Positions 52,956 through 62,937 of a stretch of 64,000 bases of DNA are shown piece by piece. The notes below the pieces were generated by a model. The model worked only from the letters and a program-made list of their open reading frames with translations, was not told the DNA's origin and did no database searches. The stretch's first letter is position 1; every line of letters starts with the position of its first letter. The DNA comes from Sphingobium chungbukense. GTDB taxonomy: Bacteria; Pseudomonadota; Alphaproteobacteria; Sphingomonadales; Sphingomonadaceae. The stretch covers positions 1 through 64,000 of the forward strand of contig NZ_LBIC01000021.1 of assembly GCF_001005725.1 (NCBI RefSeq), written 5' to 3'. A program made the translations under genes and the position numbers.

Positions 52956-55220
52956 TTGCAGATTTCCCCTTTCCCCTTGCGTTTCAAACAGGCCCTGGCC
53001 GCGGGCGTCGCCTTTTCGTGTCTGGGCGTCGTCCCGCACGCAACGGCGCAGCAGCTTCAGGAACCGCAGACGACCGTCAGCGCCCCCGATGCCCCGGTGC
53101 CCGAAAGCGACGAGCAGATCGGCTTTGCCGCCGATGCGCTGGAATATGACAACAACAGCGAGGTCGTGACCGCCAGCGGCAATGTGCAATTGCTGCGGGA
53201 GGGCAACCGGCTGCGCGCCGACAAGGTGGTGTGGAACCGCAATACGGGAAAGGTCGAGGCGACCGGCAATGTTTCCGTCACCGACCCGGAAGGCAATATC
53301 GCCTATGGCGACCGGTTCGACGTCACCGACAGCCTTCAGGACGGCATGGTGCAGAACATGCTGCTGGTGCTGCAATCGGGCGGGCGCCTCGCCGCGGCCA
53401 ATGGCGAGCGGGTGAAGGGCGTCTACACGCTGCACAAGGCCGCCTATACCGGCTGCGTGGTCGAGGACCATGATGGCTGCCCGAAGGAGCCGACCTGGCA
53501 GATCAAGGCGGTGAAGGTCGTCTACGACCCGGTGAAGGCCCGCGTCAAATATACCAATGCCAGTGTCGAGCTGTTCGGCCTGCCGCTGATCCCGCTGCCC
53601 GGCTTTTCCCATCCGGTGGGCGACAATGGCGGCAGCGGCCTGCTGGTGCCGAACCTGCGCTATGACCGGAACAACGGGTTCGAGGTCGCCCTGCCCTATT
53701 ATCTGAAGCTGGCGCCCAATCGCGACCTCACCATCACGCCGCATGTCTACACCGGCACGCTACCGATGTTGGAAACCAATTACCGGCATTTGTGGGATCG
53801 CGGCGCCTACCAGATCACGGGCTACGCCACCTATGGCAGCCGCCTTGCCACCAGCGGCGCCGCATCCACCATCCCCGCAAACTCGCAGAAGGATTTTCGC
53901 GGCTATCTGGACGCCAGCGGCGCGCTGCAACTGACACCCGAATGGCGCATCGGCGGATCGATTCGCGCCACGACCGACCGGACCTTCCTGCGCCGCTACG
54001 ACATCAGCAATGACGACCGGCTGCGCTCAACCCTCAATGCGCAACGGATCGGCGAGAGGAGCTATTTCTCCATCGCCGGCTGGGCGGTTCAGACGCTCCG
54101 CTCCGGCGATTCGCAGGGACAGCAGCCGATCGCGCTGCCCGTCATCGATTACCGCCTGCGCATGAAGGACCCATGGCTGGGCGGCATGGCCCAGTTCCAG
54201 CTCAACAGCCTCGCCATCACCCGCACCCATGGCGAGGATACGCAGCGCGCCTTCGCCGCCTTCGAATGGAACCTGCGCAAGCTGACCGGCATGGGGCAGG
54301 AAGTGACCTTCACCACCTATTTGCGTGGCGACATCTATCACAGCAGCGACAATCTGATGAGCAGCGTGGCGAGCTATGCCGGCGATCCAGGCTGGAAGGC
54401 GCGCGGCATCGCGGCGGCGGCGGTCGACATGCGCTGGCCCTTCATGGGAGAGGCCTTTGGCGGCGTGCAGCGCATCGCCCCGCGCGTCCAGATCGTCGCG
54501 GCGCCCAAGATCGCCAACCTTTCCGTCCCCAATGAGGACGCCCGCGCGATCGATCTGGAGGATAGCAACCTCTTCGCGCTCAACCGCTTTTCCGGCTACG
54601 ACCGGTTCGAGGATTCGACCCGCGTCACCTATGGCCTGGAATATAGCCTGTCCTTGCCGAACTTCTCGCTGGAGACCGTGGTGGGGCAGAGCTATCGCCT
54701 CAACAGCCGCGAGAGCATCCTGCCCGACGGGACCGGCCTGGCGGATCGCCTGTCCGACATCGTCGGGCGCACCACCATCCGCTACAAGGATTTCATCAGC
54801 TTCACCCACCGTTTCCGCGTGGACAAGGACAAGCTGGCCGTCCGCCGCAATGAAATCGACGCGACCATCGGCAGCAAGAAGACTTACGCGATGGTCGGTT
54901 ATCTGAGGCTCAACCGCGATGCCAACCTCAATCTGGAGGATTTGCAGGACCGTGAGGAACTGCGCCTGGGGGGCCGAATCCAGTTCGCGCGTTTCTGGTC
55001 GGTGTTCGGCTCGACCGTCATCGACCTCACCGATGCGAAGGAAGATCCGCTGAGCATGGCGGACGGCTATGAACCCGTACGCCATCGCCTCGGCATCGCC
55101 TATGAAGATGACTGCCTGACGCTCGGCCTCACCTGGCGGCGCGACTATCAGGTGCTGGGTGACGCACGAAAGGGCAACAGCTTCCAGCTTCGGCTGGCTT
55201 TTCGCAATATTGGCATATAA
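52956..55220 (+). CDS. lptD: LPS-assembly protein LptD
   Basis: LptD inserts lipopolysaccharide into the outer leaflet. The 754-aa protein has a signal peptide (about 31 residues, ending ATA), a periplasmic OstA/LptA-like jelly roll (EYDNNSEVVTASGNVQLLRE and onward) and a large beta-barrel from about residue 190. Paired Cys occur in TGCVVEDHDGC and YEDDCLTLGL, as expected for its disulfides. A TTG at 52956 with AAGAGG upstream is the likely start. It heads the lptD-surA-pdxA-rsmA operon. Confidence 0.94.
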   Translation: MQISPFPLRFKQALAAGVAFSCLGVVPHATAQQLQEPQTTVSAPDAPVPESDEQIGFAADALEYDNNSEVVTASGNVQLLREGNRLRADKVVWNRNTGKVEATGNVSVTDPEGNIAYGDRFDVTDSLQDGMVQNMLLVLQSGGRLAAANGERVKGVYTLHKAAYTGCVVEDHDGCPKEPTWQIKAVKVVYDPVKARVKYTNASVELFGLPLIPLPGFSHPVGDNGGSGLLVPNLRYDRNNGFEVALPYYLKLAPNRDLTITPHVYTGTLPMLETNYRHLWDRGAYQITGYATYGSRLATSGAASTIPANSQKDFRGYLDASGALQLTPEWRIGGSIRATTDRTFLRRYDISNDDRLRSTLNAQRIGERSYFSIAGWAVQTLRSGDSQGQQPIALPVIDYRLRMKDPWLGGMAQFQLNSLAITRTHGEDTQRAFAAFEWNLRKLTGMGQEVTFTTYLRGDIYHSSDNLMSSVASYAGDPGWKARGIAAAAVDMRWPFMGEAFGGVQRIAPRVQIVAAPKIANLSVPNEDARAIDLEDSNLFALNRFSGYDRFEDSTRVTYGLEYSLSLPNFSLETVVGQSYRLNSRESILPDGTGLADRLSDIVGRTTIRYKDFISFTHRFRVDKDKLAVRRNEIDATIGSKKTYAMVGYLRLNRDANLNLEDLQDREELRLGGRIQFARFWSVFGSTVIDLTDAKEDPLSMADGYEPVRHRLGIAYEDDCLTLGLTWRRDYQVLGDARKGNSFQLRLAFRNIGI

Positions 55221-55306
55221 GGATCAGCCTTCCCGCTTCCTGCTCAGGGCCGGTTAAGGCGGATCGGCGCATCTCGTGCCGAACCGATTGGAGAGTTTTG
55301 TCGACG

Positions 55307-56692
55307 ATGCAGCCTGTCGTTTTCCCGTTTTCCCGCCTTGGCAGCACGGCCACCAAGGGCCTGCGCACCCTGTTCCTGTCTTCCGCCCTGCTGGCGACAG
55401 GAGTGCATGGCGTAGCCGCCCAGACGGTGGGCGACGACGATGCCGTCGCCTCGCAGCAGCTCAACCTGCCCAAGGATGTGACGATCTTCGGCAAGAGCGA
55501 TCCCAATGTCCGCAAGGCGACCGCCATCGTCAACGGCCGCATCATCACCGGCACGGATGTCGACCAGCGCCTGGCCCTGATCATCACCGCCAATGGCGGC
55601 AAGGTGTCGGACGAGGAGAAGGAGCGGCTGCGCGTCCAGGTGCTGCGCAACCTGATCGACGAAACGCTCCAGATCCAGGAAGCCGCCGCCAACGACATCA
55701 AGGTCGACAAGGCCGAGATCGAACAAAGCTATGAACGGGTCGCGGCCAATTTCCGCCAGTCACCCGCCCAGTTCGACCAGTATCTGCGTCAGCAGGGCAG
55801 CGCGTCCGCCAGCATCAAGCGGCAGATCGAAGGCGAACTGGCCTGGAGCCGCCTGCTCCGCCGCAACATCCAGCCCTTCGTCAACGTGTCGGAGGATGAG
55901 GTGAAGTCGGTGGTCGACCGCATGAACGCGGCCAAGGGCAGCGACGAATATCGCATCGGCGAGATCTACCTGTCGGCCACGCCGGAAAACCAGCAGCAGA
56001 TCGTCGCCAACGCCCGCAACATCATCGAACAGATCAAGCAGGGCGGCAGCTTCGCGGCCTATGCGCGGCAATTCTCCGAGGCGTCCACCGCTGCGGTCGG
56101 CGGCGATCTCGGCTGGGTCCGCCCCGCGCAGTTGCCCGACGAACTGGCGCAGGCCGCGAACGAGATGCAGGTCGGCCAGATCGCCGGCCCCATCAGCGTG
56201 CCCGGCGGCGTGTCGGTCATCTATGTCATGGACAAGCGCAAGGTGCTGACCGCCGACCCGCGCGACGCCCTGCTCAGCCTCAAGCAGCTTTCCGTCAGCT
56301 TCCCCGCCGGCACGACCAAGGAACAGGCGAGCACCAGGGCCGCCGCCTTCGCCGCGCAGGTCAAGACGATCAAGGGTTGCGGCCAGGCCAATGAACTGGG
56401 CGGCAAGATCGGCGCCGACGTGGTCGACAATGACAATGTGAAGCTGCGCGACCTACCGCCGCAGTTGCAGGACATTTTGCTCAACCTCCAGGTGGGTGAG
56501 GCGACGCCGCCCTTCGGCTCGATCGCGGACGGCGTGCGCGTGCTGGTCGTCTGCGGCCGTGACGAAGCATCCTCCGCCGCCGCACCCAATGCCGAACAGA
56601 TCATGGCGCAGCTTGAGGAAGAACGGGTGAACAAGCGCGCCCGCATCTACCTGCGCGACCTTCGCCGCGATGCCGTCATCGACTATAACTGA
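55307..56692 (+). CDS. surA: periplasmic chaperone/peptidylprolyl isomerase SurA
   Basis: SurA escorts outer-membrane proteins such as LptD across the periplasm. The 461-aa product has a signal peptide (about 36 residues, ending GVAA), the SurA N-terminal domain with VNGRIITGTDVDQRLALIIT, one clear parvulin domain (EYRIGEIYLSA to GGVSVIYVMDKRK) and a second degenerate one. The ATG at 55307 is preferred to the TTG at 55298, which is only two bases from GGAGAG. It overlaps pdxA by 23 bases. Confidence 0.94.
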   Translation: MQPVVFPFSRLGSTATKGLRTLFLSSALLATGVHGVAAQTVGDDDAVASQQLNLPKDVTIFGKSDPNVRKATAIVNGRIITGTDVDQRLALIITANGGKVSDEEKERLRVQVLRNLIDETLQIQEAAANDIKVDKAEIEQSYERVAANFRQSPAQFDQYLRQQGSASASIKRQIEGELAWSRLLRRNIQPFVNVSEDEVKSVVDRMNAAKGSDEYRIGEIYLSATPENQQQIVANARNIIEQIKQGGSFAAYARQFSEASTAAVGGDLGWVRPAQLPDELAQAANEMQVGQIAGPISVPGGVSVIYVMDKRKVLTADPRDALLSLKQLSVSFPAGTTKEQASTRAAAFAAQVKTIKGCGQANELGGKIGADVVDNDNVKLRDLPPQLQDILLNLQVGEATPPFGSIADGVRVLVVCGRDEASSAAAPNAEQIMAQLEEERVNKRARIYLRDLRRDAVIDYN

Positions 56693-57707
56693 TCCGGCGG
56701 ACCCCCAGGCGATGGGGCCGCCCTTCGCCGTGTCGCTCGGTGATCCGGCGGGCATCGGCCCGGAAATCGTCGCCAAGAGCTGGGTGATGCGGGAGGCGCG
56801 TGGCCTGCCGCCCTTCTTCGCCGTGGGTGACGCCGCGTCGTTGCGTGCGGTCTGGCTCGGACCGGTCCAGACAGTCAGCACGCCGGAGGAGGCGGCCGAT
56901 GTCTTCGACACCGCCCTCCCCTGCCTGCAAGTCGCGGACGCGGGAGACATCATGCCCGGCACGCCCAGCATCGACGGCGCACGCACCGCCTTCCAGGCGC
57001 TGGAAGTCGCGGTCGGCCTTGCGCGCAGCGGATCGGCGGCGGGCATCGTCACCGCCCCCGTGGGCAAGGAACAGCTTTACGGCGTCGGCTTCACCCATCC
57101 GGGCCAGACAGAGTTCATCGCCGAACGCTGCGGCGTCGCGCCGCACAATGCGGTGATGATGCTGGCCGGGCCGTCGCTGAAGGTCGTGCCGATCACCATC
57201 CATATCCCGCTGGCCGATGTCCCCTCCGTCCTCACGATCGACCTGATCCGCGCCCGCGCGATCACCACCGCCAAGGGGCTCCAGCGCAATTTCGGCATAG
57301 GCCGCCCGCGCCTCGTCGTCGCCGGTCTCAACCCCCATGCCGGCGAAGGCGGTGCGCTGGGCCGGGAGGAGATCGACATCATCCGGCCCGCGGTGGAGTC
57401 ACTTCAGGCCGAGGGCTATGACATTACCGGTCCCCTCGCCGCCGATACGCTGTTCCACATACGCGCCCGCGAAACCTATGACGCGGCGCTCTGCATGTAT
57501 CACGACCAGGCGCTGATCCCGATCAAGACGCTGAATTTCGATGAGGGCGTCAACATCACCCTGGGCCTACCCATCGTGCGCACCTCGCCCGACCATGGCA
57601 CGGCCTTTGGCATAGCGGGCCAGGACAGCGCCAATCCCGGCGCGATGATGGCGGCGATCAGGATGGCCGCCGAAGCCGCCCGCGCCCGCCTGACCCCCGG
57701 TTGCTGA
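56670..57707 (+). CDS. pdxA: 4-hydroxythreonine-4-phosphate dehydrogenase
   Basis: PdxA oxidises 4-phosphohydroxy-L-threonine in vitamin B6 synthesis. The 345-aa enzyme shows SLGDPAGIGPEI at the N-terminus, metal-binding His residues in FTHPGQTEF, GLNPHAGEGGALG and CMYHDQALIPIK, and IVRTSPDHGTAF. ATG 56670 lies inside the end of surA; an internal ATG at 56712 is possible. It belongs to the conserved lptD-surA-pdxA-rsmA group. Confidence 0.96.
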   Translation: MPSSTITDPADPQAMGPPFAVSLGDPAGIGPEIVAKSWVMREARGLPPFFAVGDAASLRAVWLGPVQTVSTPEEAADVFDTALPCLQVADAGDIMPGTPSIDGARTAFQALEVAVGLARSGSAAGIVTAPVGKEQLYGVGFTHPGQTEFIAERCGVAPHNAVMMLAGPSLKVVPITIHIPLADVPSVLTIDLIRARAITTAKGLQRNFGIGRPRLVVAGLNPHAGEGGALGREEIDIIRPAVESLQAEGYDITGPLAADTLFHIRARETYDAALCMYHDQALIPIKTLNFDEGVNITLGLPIVRTSPDHGTAFGIAGQDSANPGAMMAAIRMAAEAARARLTPGC

Positions 57708-57712
57708 GGCCC

Positions 57713-58570
57713 ATGACTGCCGATACCCGCACCCAGCTCCCGCCGCCCAAGCTCCCACCACTGCGTGACGTCATCGCCGCTCATGGCTTGCAGGCGAGCA
57801 AGGCGCTCGGCCAGAATTTCCTGCTCGACGAACAGTTGCTGGACCGCATCGCCGCCATTCCCGGTTCGCTCAGGGATCAGCCCGCCTTCGAGGTCGGCCC
57901 TGGCCCCGGCGGCCTCACCCGCGCGGTCCTGCGCGCGGGCGCGAAGCTGGTCGCCGTCGAGCGCGACCAACGCTGCCTTCCTGCCCTCGCCGAACTGTCC
58001 GATGCCTTTCCGGGCCAGCTCCGCGTCCTTTCCGGCGACGCCATGCAGGTCGACGCCCGCGCCGAAGCGGGTGACGGCGCGCATATCATCGCCAACCTGC
58101 CCTATAATGTCGGCACCGCCCTGCTGATCGGCTGGCTCTCGGCGGAATGGACCCCGCTCCCCTGGTGGTCGACGCTCACGCTGATGTTCCAGATGGAGGT
58201 GGCGGAGCGCATCGTAGCGAAACCGGGCGGCGACCATTATGGCCGCCTGGCCGTGCTGTCCCAATGGCGCAGCGACGCCCGCATCGCGATGAAGGTCCAC
58301 CGCAGCGCCTTCACCCCGCCGCCCAAGGTCATGTCGGCGGTCGTCCACATCACCCCCAAGCCCGCTCCCGAAGGCGTGCAACTCAAGCATCTGGAGCGCC
58401 TGACCGCCGCCGCCTTCGGCCAGCGCCGCAAGATGCTGCGCCAGAGCCTCAAGGGCCTTCCCGGCGCGCTCGAAGCGCTGGAAGCGATCGGCATCGACCC
58501 GCAGCGCCGCGCCGAAACCGTCAGCGTGGGAGAATTTGTCGAAGTCGCGCGTATAATGGGTAAATCCTGA
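57713..58570 (+). CDS. rsmA: 16S rRNA dimethyladenosine transferase
   Basis: RsmA (KsgA) dimethylates two adjacent adenosines near the 3' end of 16S rRNA (A1518 and A1519). The 285-aa protein has KALGQNFLLDEQLLDRIA, the SAM motif VGPGPGGLTRAVL and the catalytic NLPYNVG. The C-terminal helical domain includes RRKMLRQSLKGL. ATG 57713 follows the pdxA stop closely; an in-frame TTG at 57701 is less likely. Confidence 0.97.
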   Translation: MTADTRTQLPPPKLPPLRDVIAAHGLQASKALGQNFLLDEQLLDRIAAIPGSLRDQPAFEVGPGPGGLTRAVLRAGAKLVAVERDQRCLPALAELSDAFPGQLRVLSGDAMQVDARAEAGDGAHIIANLPYNVGTALLIGWLSAEWTPLPWWSTLTLMFQMEVAERIVAKPGGDHYGRLAVLSQWRSDARIAMKVHRSAFTPPPKVMSAVVHITPKPAPEGVQLKHLERLTAAAFGQRRKMLRQSLKGLPGALEALEAIGIDPQRRAETVSVGEFVEVARIMGKS

Positions 58571-58585
58571 ACCGATAGGGGTGTC

Positions 58586-59389
58586 ATGATCGCCAGAATC
58601 GCTCCGCTGACGCTCCTCGGCATTGCCCTTCTTCCAACGGCTGTCCGGGCGCAATTGCGCGACCTCTGCCCGGAACGGCCCGGCCTCGATACACCGCCCT
58701 GCATCCTCGACAAGGGACATGTCCAGATCGAAATGGGGCTTGCAGACTGGACCCGCGACCGCGACGCCGCCCAGTCCACCACAACCCTTTCACTGGGCGA
58801 TACCGAATGGCGCTACGGGCTGGACGGCAACACCGAGCTGCGCGCGAACTGGACCGCTTTCATCCGGCAAAGCGAGCATGACCGGATCAGTGGCGACCGC
58901 AACCATGCCTCAGGCACCGGAGATTTGAGCGTCGGCGTCAAGCATGCGCTATTCCATCCCGACGGAAGCGGCTTCTCGCTGGCGATCGCCCCGGGCATCA
59001 CGCTGCCGACGGGCAGCCACGACGTCAGTGACGGCACATGGAGCGCTTCCCTGCTGATCCCGGCCAGCTATGCGCTGACAGAGGACATCAGCCTCATCGC
59101 CACGCCCGAAATCGACGCGGCCCCCGACGGGGACGGCCATGGCCGTCATCTCGCTTATGGCAGCGCGGCCGGTCTGTCCGTCGACCTCGACAAACAGGTC
59201 AATGTCTCTGTGGAAATGCAGGCCATCCACGATCGCGATCCCGCCGGCCCATCGACCCAGGCACTGACGTCCCTCTCGCTATCGTTCCAGCCGGGCGCGT
59301 CATGGATGCTCGACGCAGGCGCCAATTTCGGCCTCAATCATGCCAGCCCCGACGCGGAAGCCTATATCGGCGTATCACGCCGCTTTTAG
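58586..59389 (+). CDS. outer-membrane beta-barrel protein of the MetA-deg type
   Basis: The 267-aa protein has a signal peptide (MIARIAPLTLLGIALLPTAV then RAQ) and a beta-rich body with alternating hydrophobic strands (LSFQPGASWMLDAGANFGLN, AYIGVSRRF). It resembles the phenol MetA-degradation/transporter-like barrel family. The C-terminal Phe is typical of outer-membrane proteins. The substrate is unknown. It follows rsmA by 15 bp and may be co-transcribed. Confidence 0.8.
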   Translation: MIARIAPLTLLGIALLPTAVRAQLRDLCPERPGLDTPPCILDKGHVQIEMGLADWTRDRDAAQSTTTLSLGDTEWRYGLDGNTELRANWTAFIRQSEHDRISGDRNHASGTGDLSVGVKHALFHPDGSGFSLAIAPGITLPTGSHDVSDGTWSASLLIPASYALTEDISLIATPEIDAAPDGDGHGRHLAYGSAAGLSVDLDKQVNVSVEMQAIHDRDPAGPSTQALTSLSLSFQPGASWMLDAGANFGLNHASPDAEAYIGVSRRF

Positions 59390-59457
59390 GACAACAGATA
59401 GCAGGCGAAGTTGTTTGGAAAGGCAGGAGGAAGCCCACGCCTTTCCCATCCGCTGCA

Positions 59458-59976
59458 TCACGGCGTTTCCGTGGCCTGCGCCTTGGGGGCGGGAACAACA
59501 TCCTTAGCGCTCAGGACCGTAGCAGGCGGCCCCTTCTCGATCGCCGCAGCCAATTGTCCGACGGCCGCGCAACCCTGTTTGCACAGCCTCTGTGCCTGGG
59601 CGAGATTTTCCTTCGCCTTGGCGATGGCGCCCTTCTCGACCATGGCTTCACCCTGGCCCACCAGCGCGGCGACATCGTTGGGTTCCAGCAGCAACGCCTC
59701 GCGGTAGAGACGGATCGCCTTGCCCTGCAAACCCTGCGCCCGTGCGACCTGCGCCAACTCGATATAGGCGATGCGATTGCGCGGATCGACGGCCAGCGCG
59801 CTTTCCAGCGCATCGGTCGCGCCCTGATAATTGCCCACCTTGCGCGCGGCCTCACCCGCCTTCTGCCATTCGACCGACAGCGGTGAAATCTGCGAATCCG
59901 GCCGCTGCGACAGACCCGCGCTGGAAACGGTGGTCAGCAGGACAGCGAGAGCAATCGAAGCAGGGGTAAAGCGCAT
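59458..59976 (-). CDS. secreted TPR-repeat protein
   Basis: The 172-aa product from ATG 59976 (TGGAG upstream) has a signal peptide (MRFTPASIALAVLLTTVSSA). Tetratricopeptide repeats follow: AGEAARKVGNYQGATDALES and the two after it (LAQVARAQGLQGKAIRLYRE, ALVGQGEAMVEKGAIAKAKE). The C-terminus is Ala/Pro-rich and holds a Cys pair (LCKQGCAAVG). It is probably periplasmic and binds a partner protein. Confidence 0.82.
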   Translation of the reverse strand: MRFTPASIALAVLLTTVSSAGLSQRPDSQISPLSVEWQKAGEAARKVGNYQGATDALESALAVDPRNRIAYIELAQVARAQGLQGKAIRLYREALLLEPNDVAALVGQGEAMVEKGAIAKAKENLAQAQRLCKQGCAAVGQLAAAIEKGPPATVLSAKDVVPAPKAQATETP

Positions 59977-60056
59977 GCACAACTCCAGCCATGTTTCAGG
60001 CGTTGATTCCAGCCCGGAAGTGTCGCGATTTTGCGCCCGCTTGTCCATGACCTCTT

Positions 60057-61232
60057 TCACGGCATTCGTCGCAACCGGGCGAAATAGAAACCGTCGGTGC
60101 CATCATGCCCCGGCGTCAGCAGCCTTCCGTCGCCATGGGACCGCCCGAGGACGGCCGTCAGCGGTTCGACGGTCCATCCGTCATGCCGGTTCAGAAATGC
60201 CCGCACCTGATCCCGCCCCTCCCGGTCCGTCAGCGCGCAGGTAGCATAGACCAATGCGCCACCCGGTGCCAGCAAGGGCGCGGCAAAATCCAGAATCCGC
60301 GCCTGCTCCGCCGCCAACCGGTCGAGCCGTGCGGGCGTCAGCCGCCAGCGCGCCTCCGGGTTGCGTCGCCAGGTCCCCGTACCCGAACAGGGCGCATCGA
60401 CCAGCACGACATCCGCCCGCCCATGAAGGCTTGCCAGCGCGCCCGCCTCATGGCCCTGATCGAGCAGCAGCGTTTCGATGAAGGTTGCCCCTGCCCGCTC
60501 GGCGCGGGGGCCGAGCCGGGCCAGACGCGAACGGATGGTGTCGGCCGCAATCAGCGTGCCCTTGCCCGCCATCGTGCTTGCCAGCGCCAATGTCTTGCCG
60601 CCCGCCCCAGCGCACAGATCGATCACGGTCATGCCCGGCCGGACCGCGCAGGCCGCCGAGATGAGCTGGCTTCCCGCGTCCTGCACTTCGACCAGCCCCT
60701 GTTTCCAGGGGTCGCTCTGCTCGACCGGCGCACCTTCGGGCAGACGCAGCGCATCGGGCAATCCCGCAAGTTCCACCGCATCGGGAAAGCAGGGCGCGAC
60801 CCCGGCTGGCGTGGCCTTGAGCCGGTTGACGCGCAGATCGACCGGCGCCCGGCCGAGAAGCGCATTCCGCTCCACCGGCGCGGCCAGCAACGGTTCGATC
60901 CAGGCCGGCACGATACCCGGCGGGGCTCCCGTCTCCGCGATCGCGATCGGCGCAGGCGCATGGGTGGACCCATCGAACAAGGCAGCCAGTTCGGGCCGTT
61001 CGCTCGCCAGCCCCACCATGGCCGCGCGTCCGTCGACGGGCCGCTCCGCCACCCGGCGCACCGCGTCATAGACATGGTCGCGCACCGCCCGCCGGTCGCG
61101 CGACCCGGCATAGCGGCGTTCCTTGAAATAGCGGGCGATCAGTGTATCCGCCGCCGGTCCGCCGTCCCGCGCGGAGGCGATGATGGCGTCCAGCAAATCG
61201 ATCGCGGCCTGCACCCGCGCGGAAGGCGTCAT
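60057..61232 (-). CDS. RsmB/NOP-family RNA cytosine methyltransferase
   Basis: The 391-aa enzyme has an N-terminal NusB-like region and a SAM fold with VIDLCAGAGGKTLALAS. The two cysteines required for m5C chemistry are in DAPCSGTGTWRRNPE and YATCALTDREG. It methylates a cytosine in 16S rRNA or another RNA; RsmB is the closest type, but it could be a related NOP2/Sun enzyme. It lies upstream of the TPR gene on the same strand. Confidence 0.9.
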   Translation of the reverse strand: MTPSARVQAAIDLLDAIIASARDGGPAADTLIARYFKERRYAGSRDRRAVRDHVYDAVRRVAERPVDGRAAMVGLASERPELAALFDGSTHAPAPIAIAETGAPPGIVPAWIEPLLAAPVERNALLGRAPVDLRVNRLKATPAGVAPCFPDAVELAGLPDALRLPEGAPVEQSDPWKQGLVEVQDAGSQLISAACAVRPGMTVIDLCAGAGGKTLALASTMAGKGTLIAADTIRSRLARLGPRAERAGATFIETLLLDQGHEAGALASLHGRADVVLVDAPCSGTGTWRRNPEARWRLTPARLDRLAAEQARILDFAAPLLAPGGALVYATCALTDREGRDQVRAFLNRHDGWTVEPLTAVLGRSHGDGRLLTPGHDGTDGFYFARLRRMP

Positions 61233-61304
61233 ATGACGGCAGCCCGGTTTTGCCGCAGCAGCATATGGTACGAAAAACCGGTATCCACCGTCGCGCGCAA
61301 GGCT

Positions 61305-62762
61305 TCAGCGCGTCGGATAATTGGGCGCCTCGCGGGTGATCGTGACGTCATGCACATGGCTTTCCGACAGACCCGCATTGGTGATCTGGACGAACCGGGC
61401 GCGTTCCTGGAGGTCCTTGATCGTGCGGCTGCCGGTATAGCCCATGGCCGCCTTCACGCCGCCGACCAACTGGTGGATGACGTCCTTGGCAGGACCCTTG
61501 AACGGGACCTGGCCCTCAATGCCTTCGGGGACCAGCTTCATCTGGTCCTTGATGTCCGCCTGGAAATAGCGGTCCGCAGAACCCCGCGCCATGGCGCCGA
61601 CGCTGCCCATGCCGCGATAGCTCTTATAGGCGCGGCCCTGATAGAGGAAGGTTTCGCCCGGCGCTTCCGCCGTGCCCGCCAGCAGCGATCCGACCATGAC
61701 GCAACCAGCACCCGCCGCCAGCGCCTTGGCGACGTCGCCCGAAGTGCGCAGGCCGCCGTCCGCGATCACCGGCACCCCCTGCTTGGCGGCTTCTTCCGCC
61801 GAATCCATGACGGCAGTGAGCTGCGGCACGCCGACGCCCGCGACGACGCGGGTGGTGCAGATCGATCCCGGCCCGATGCCGACCTTCACGCAGTCCGCGC
61901 CCGCGCCGATCAGCGCCTTGGTCGCTTCGGCAGTGGCGACGTTGCCGGCGACCACCTGGACATGGTTGGACAGCTTCTTCACCGCCTCGACCGCGACGGC
62001 CACCTGCTTGCTGTGGCCATGGGCGGTGTCGATGACGATCAGGTCGCATTCCGCGTCGATCAGTGCCTTGCTGCGCTCCAGCCCCTTGTCGCCGACGGTC
62101 GACGCGGCGGCGACACGCAGGCGGCCCGAGGCATCCTTGGTCGCCTGCGGATAGGTGACGGCCTTTTCGATGTCCTTGACGGTGATCAGGCCGACGCAAT
62201 GATAATGGTCGTCCACCACCAGCAGCTTTTCGATCCGGCGCTGGTGCAGCAGCCGCATCGCCTCGTCCTGGCCCACGCCCGCCTTCACGGTGGCGAGATT
62301 GTCATGCGTCATCAGCTCGCTGACCGGCTGGGTGGGGTTTTCGGCAAAGCGCACGTCCCGGTTGGTGACGATGCCGACCAGCTTGCCCGACGCCTCGACC
62401 ACCGGAATGCCGCTGATCTTGTGGCGCGCCATCAGCATCTGGGCATCGGCCAGCGTCGCATTGGGGGTGATGGTGATGGGATTGACCACCATGCCGCTTT
62501 CGAAACGCTTGACCGCGCGCACCGCATCGGCCTGCTCCTCGACCGACAGGTTGCGGTGGAGCACGCCGATCCCGCCCAGTTGCGCCATGACAATCGCCAT
62601 GTCGGCTTCCGTCACCGTGTCCATGGCGGAGGAGAGGATCGGGATGTTGAGCTTGATCTCGCGGGTCACATGGGTGCTGGTGTCCGCCTGGCTGGGCAAC
62701 ACATCGGATTCGGCGGGCTGCAACAGCACGTCGTCGAAGGTGAGGCCGAGGCGGATATCCAT
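61305..62762 (-). CDS. guaB: inosine-5'-monophosphate dehydrogenase
   Basis: GuaB oxidises IMP to XMP, the first step of GMP synthesis. The 485-aa enzyme has LTFDDVLLQPAESDVLPSQA, two CBS domains (about residues 95-205), the active Cys302 in GPGSICTTRVVAG, and RGMGSVGAMARGSADRYFQ as the mobile-flap region. The length is standard. The 175 bp upstream hold no gene. Confidence 0.98.
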   Translation of the reverse strand: MDIRLGLTFDDVLLQPAESDVLPSQADTSTHVTREIKLNIPILSSAMDTVTEADMAIVMAQLGGIGVLHRNLSVEEQADAVRAVKRFESGMVVNPITITPNATLADAQMLMARHKISGIPVVEASGKLVGIVTNRDVRFAENPTQPVSELMTHDNLATVKAGVGQDEAMRLLHQRRIEKLLVVDDHYHCVGLITVKDIEKAVTYPQATKDASGRLRVAAASTVGDKGLERSKALIDAECDLIVIDTAHGHSKQVAVAVEAVKKLSNHVQVVAGNVATAEATKALIGAGADCVKVGIGPGSICTTRVVAGVGVPQLTAVMDSAEEAAKQGVPVIADGGLRTSGDVAKALAAGAGCVMVGSLLAGTAEAPGETFLYQGRAYKSYRGMGSVGAMARGSADRYFQADIKDQMKLVPEGIEGQVPFKGPAKDVIHQLVGGVKAAMGYTGSRTIKDLQERARFVQITNAGLSESHVHDVTITREAPNYPTR

Positions 62763-62937
62763 GTGAAAGCCACTTTCTGCTGCGCGGGCCGGGGGCAGGC
62801 CGCTGGGGATTCGTGGCGGCCCATGTAACCATTAAGCAGGAAAACGACCAGACCCCTTGGGGTATTTTATTGCGCGATGCGTCGGATCTGCCCGGCAGCA
62901 CAGGATGAGGCGTCCGTCACCGGCCGACCTTTCCGCT

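Noticed and set aside
60105..62828. 907-codon plus-strand open frame opposite the RsmB-like gene and guaB
   Set aside because: Both minus-strand genes have full catalytic motifs; this frame has none.
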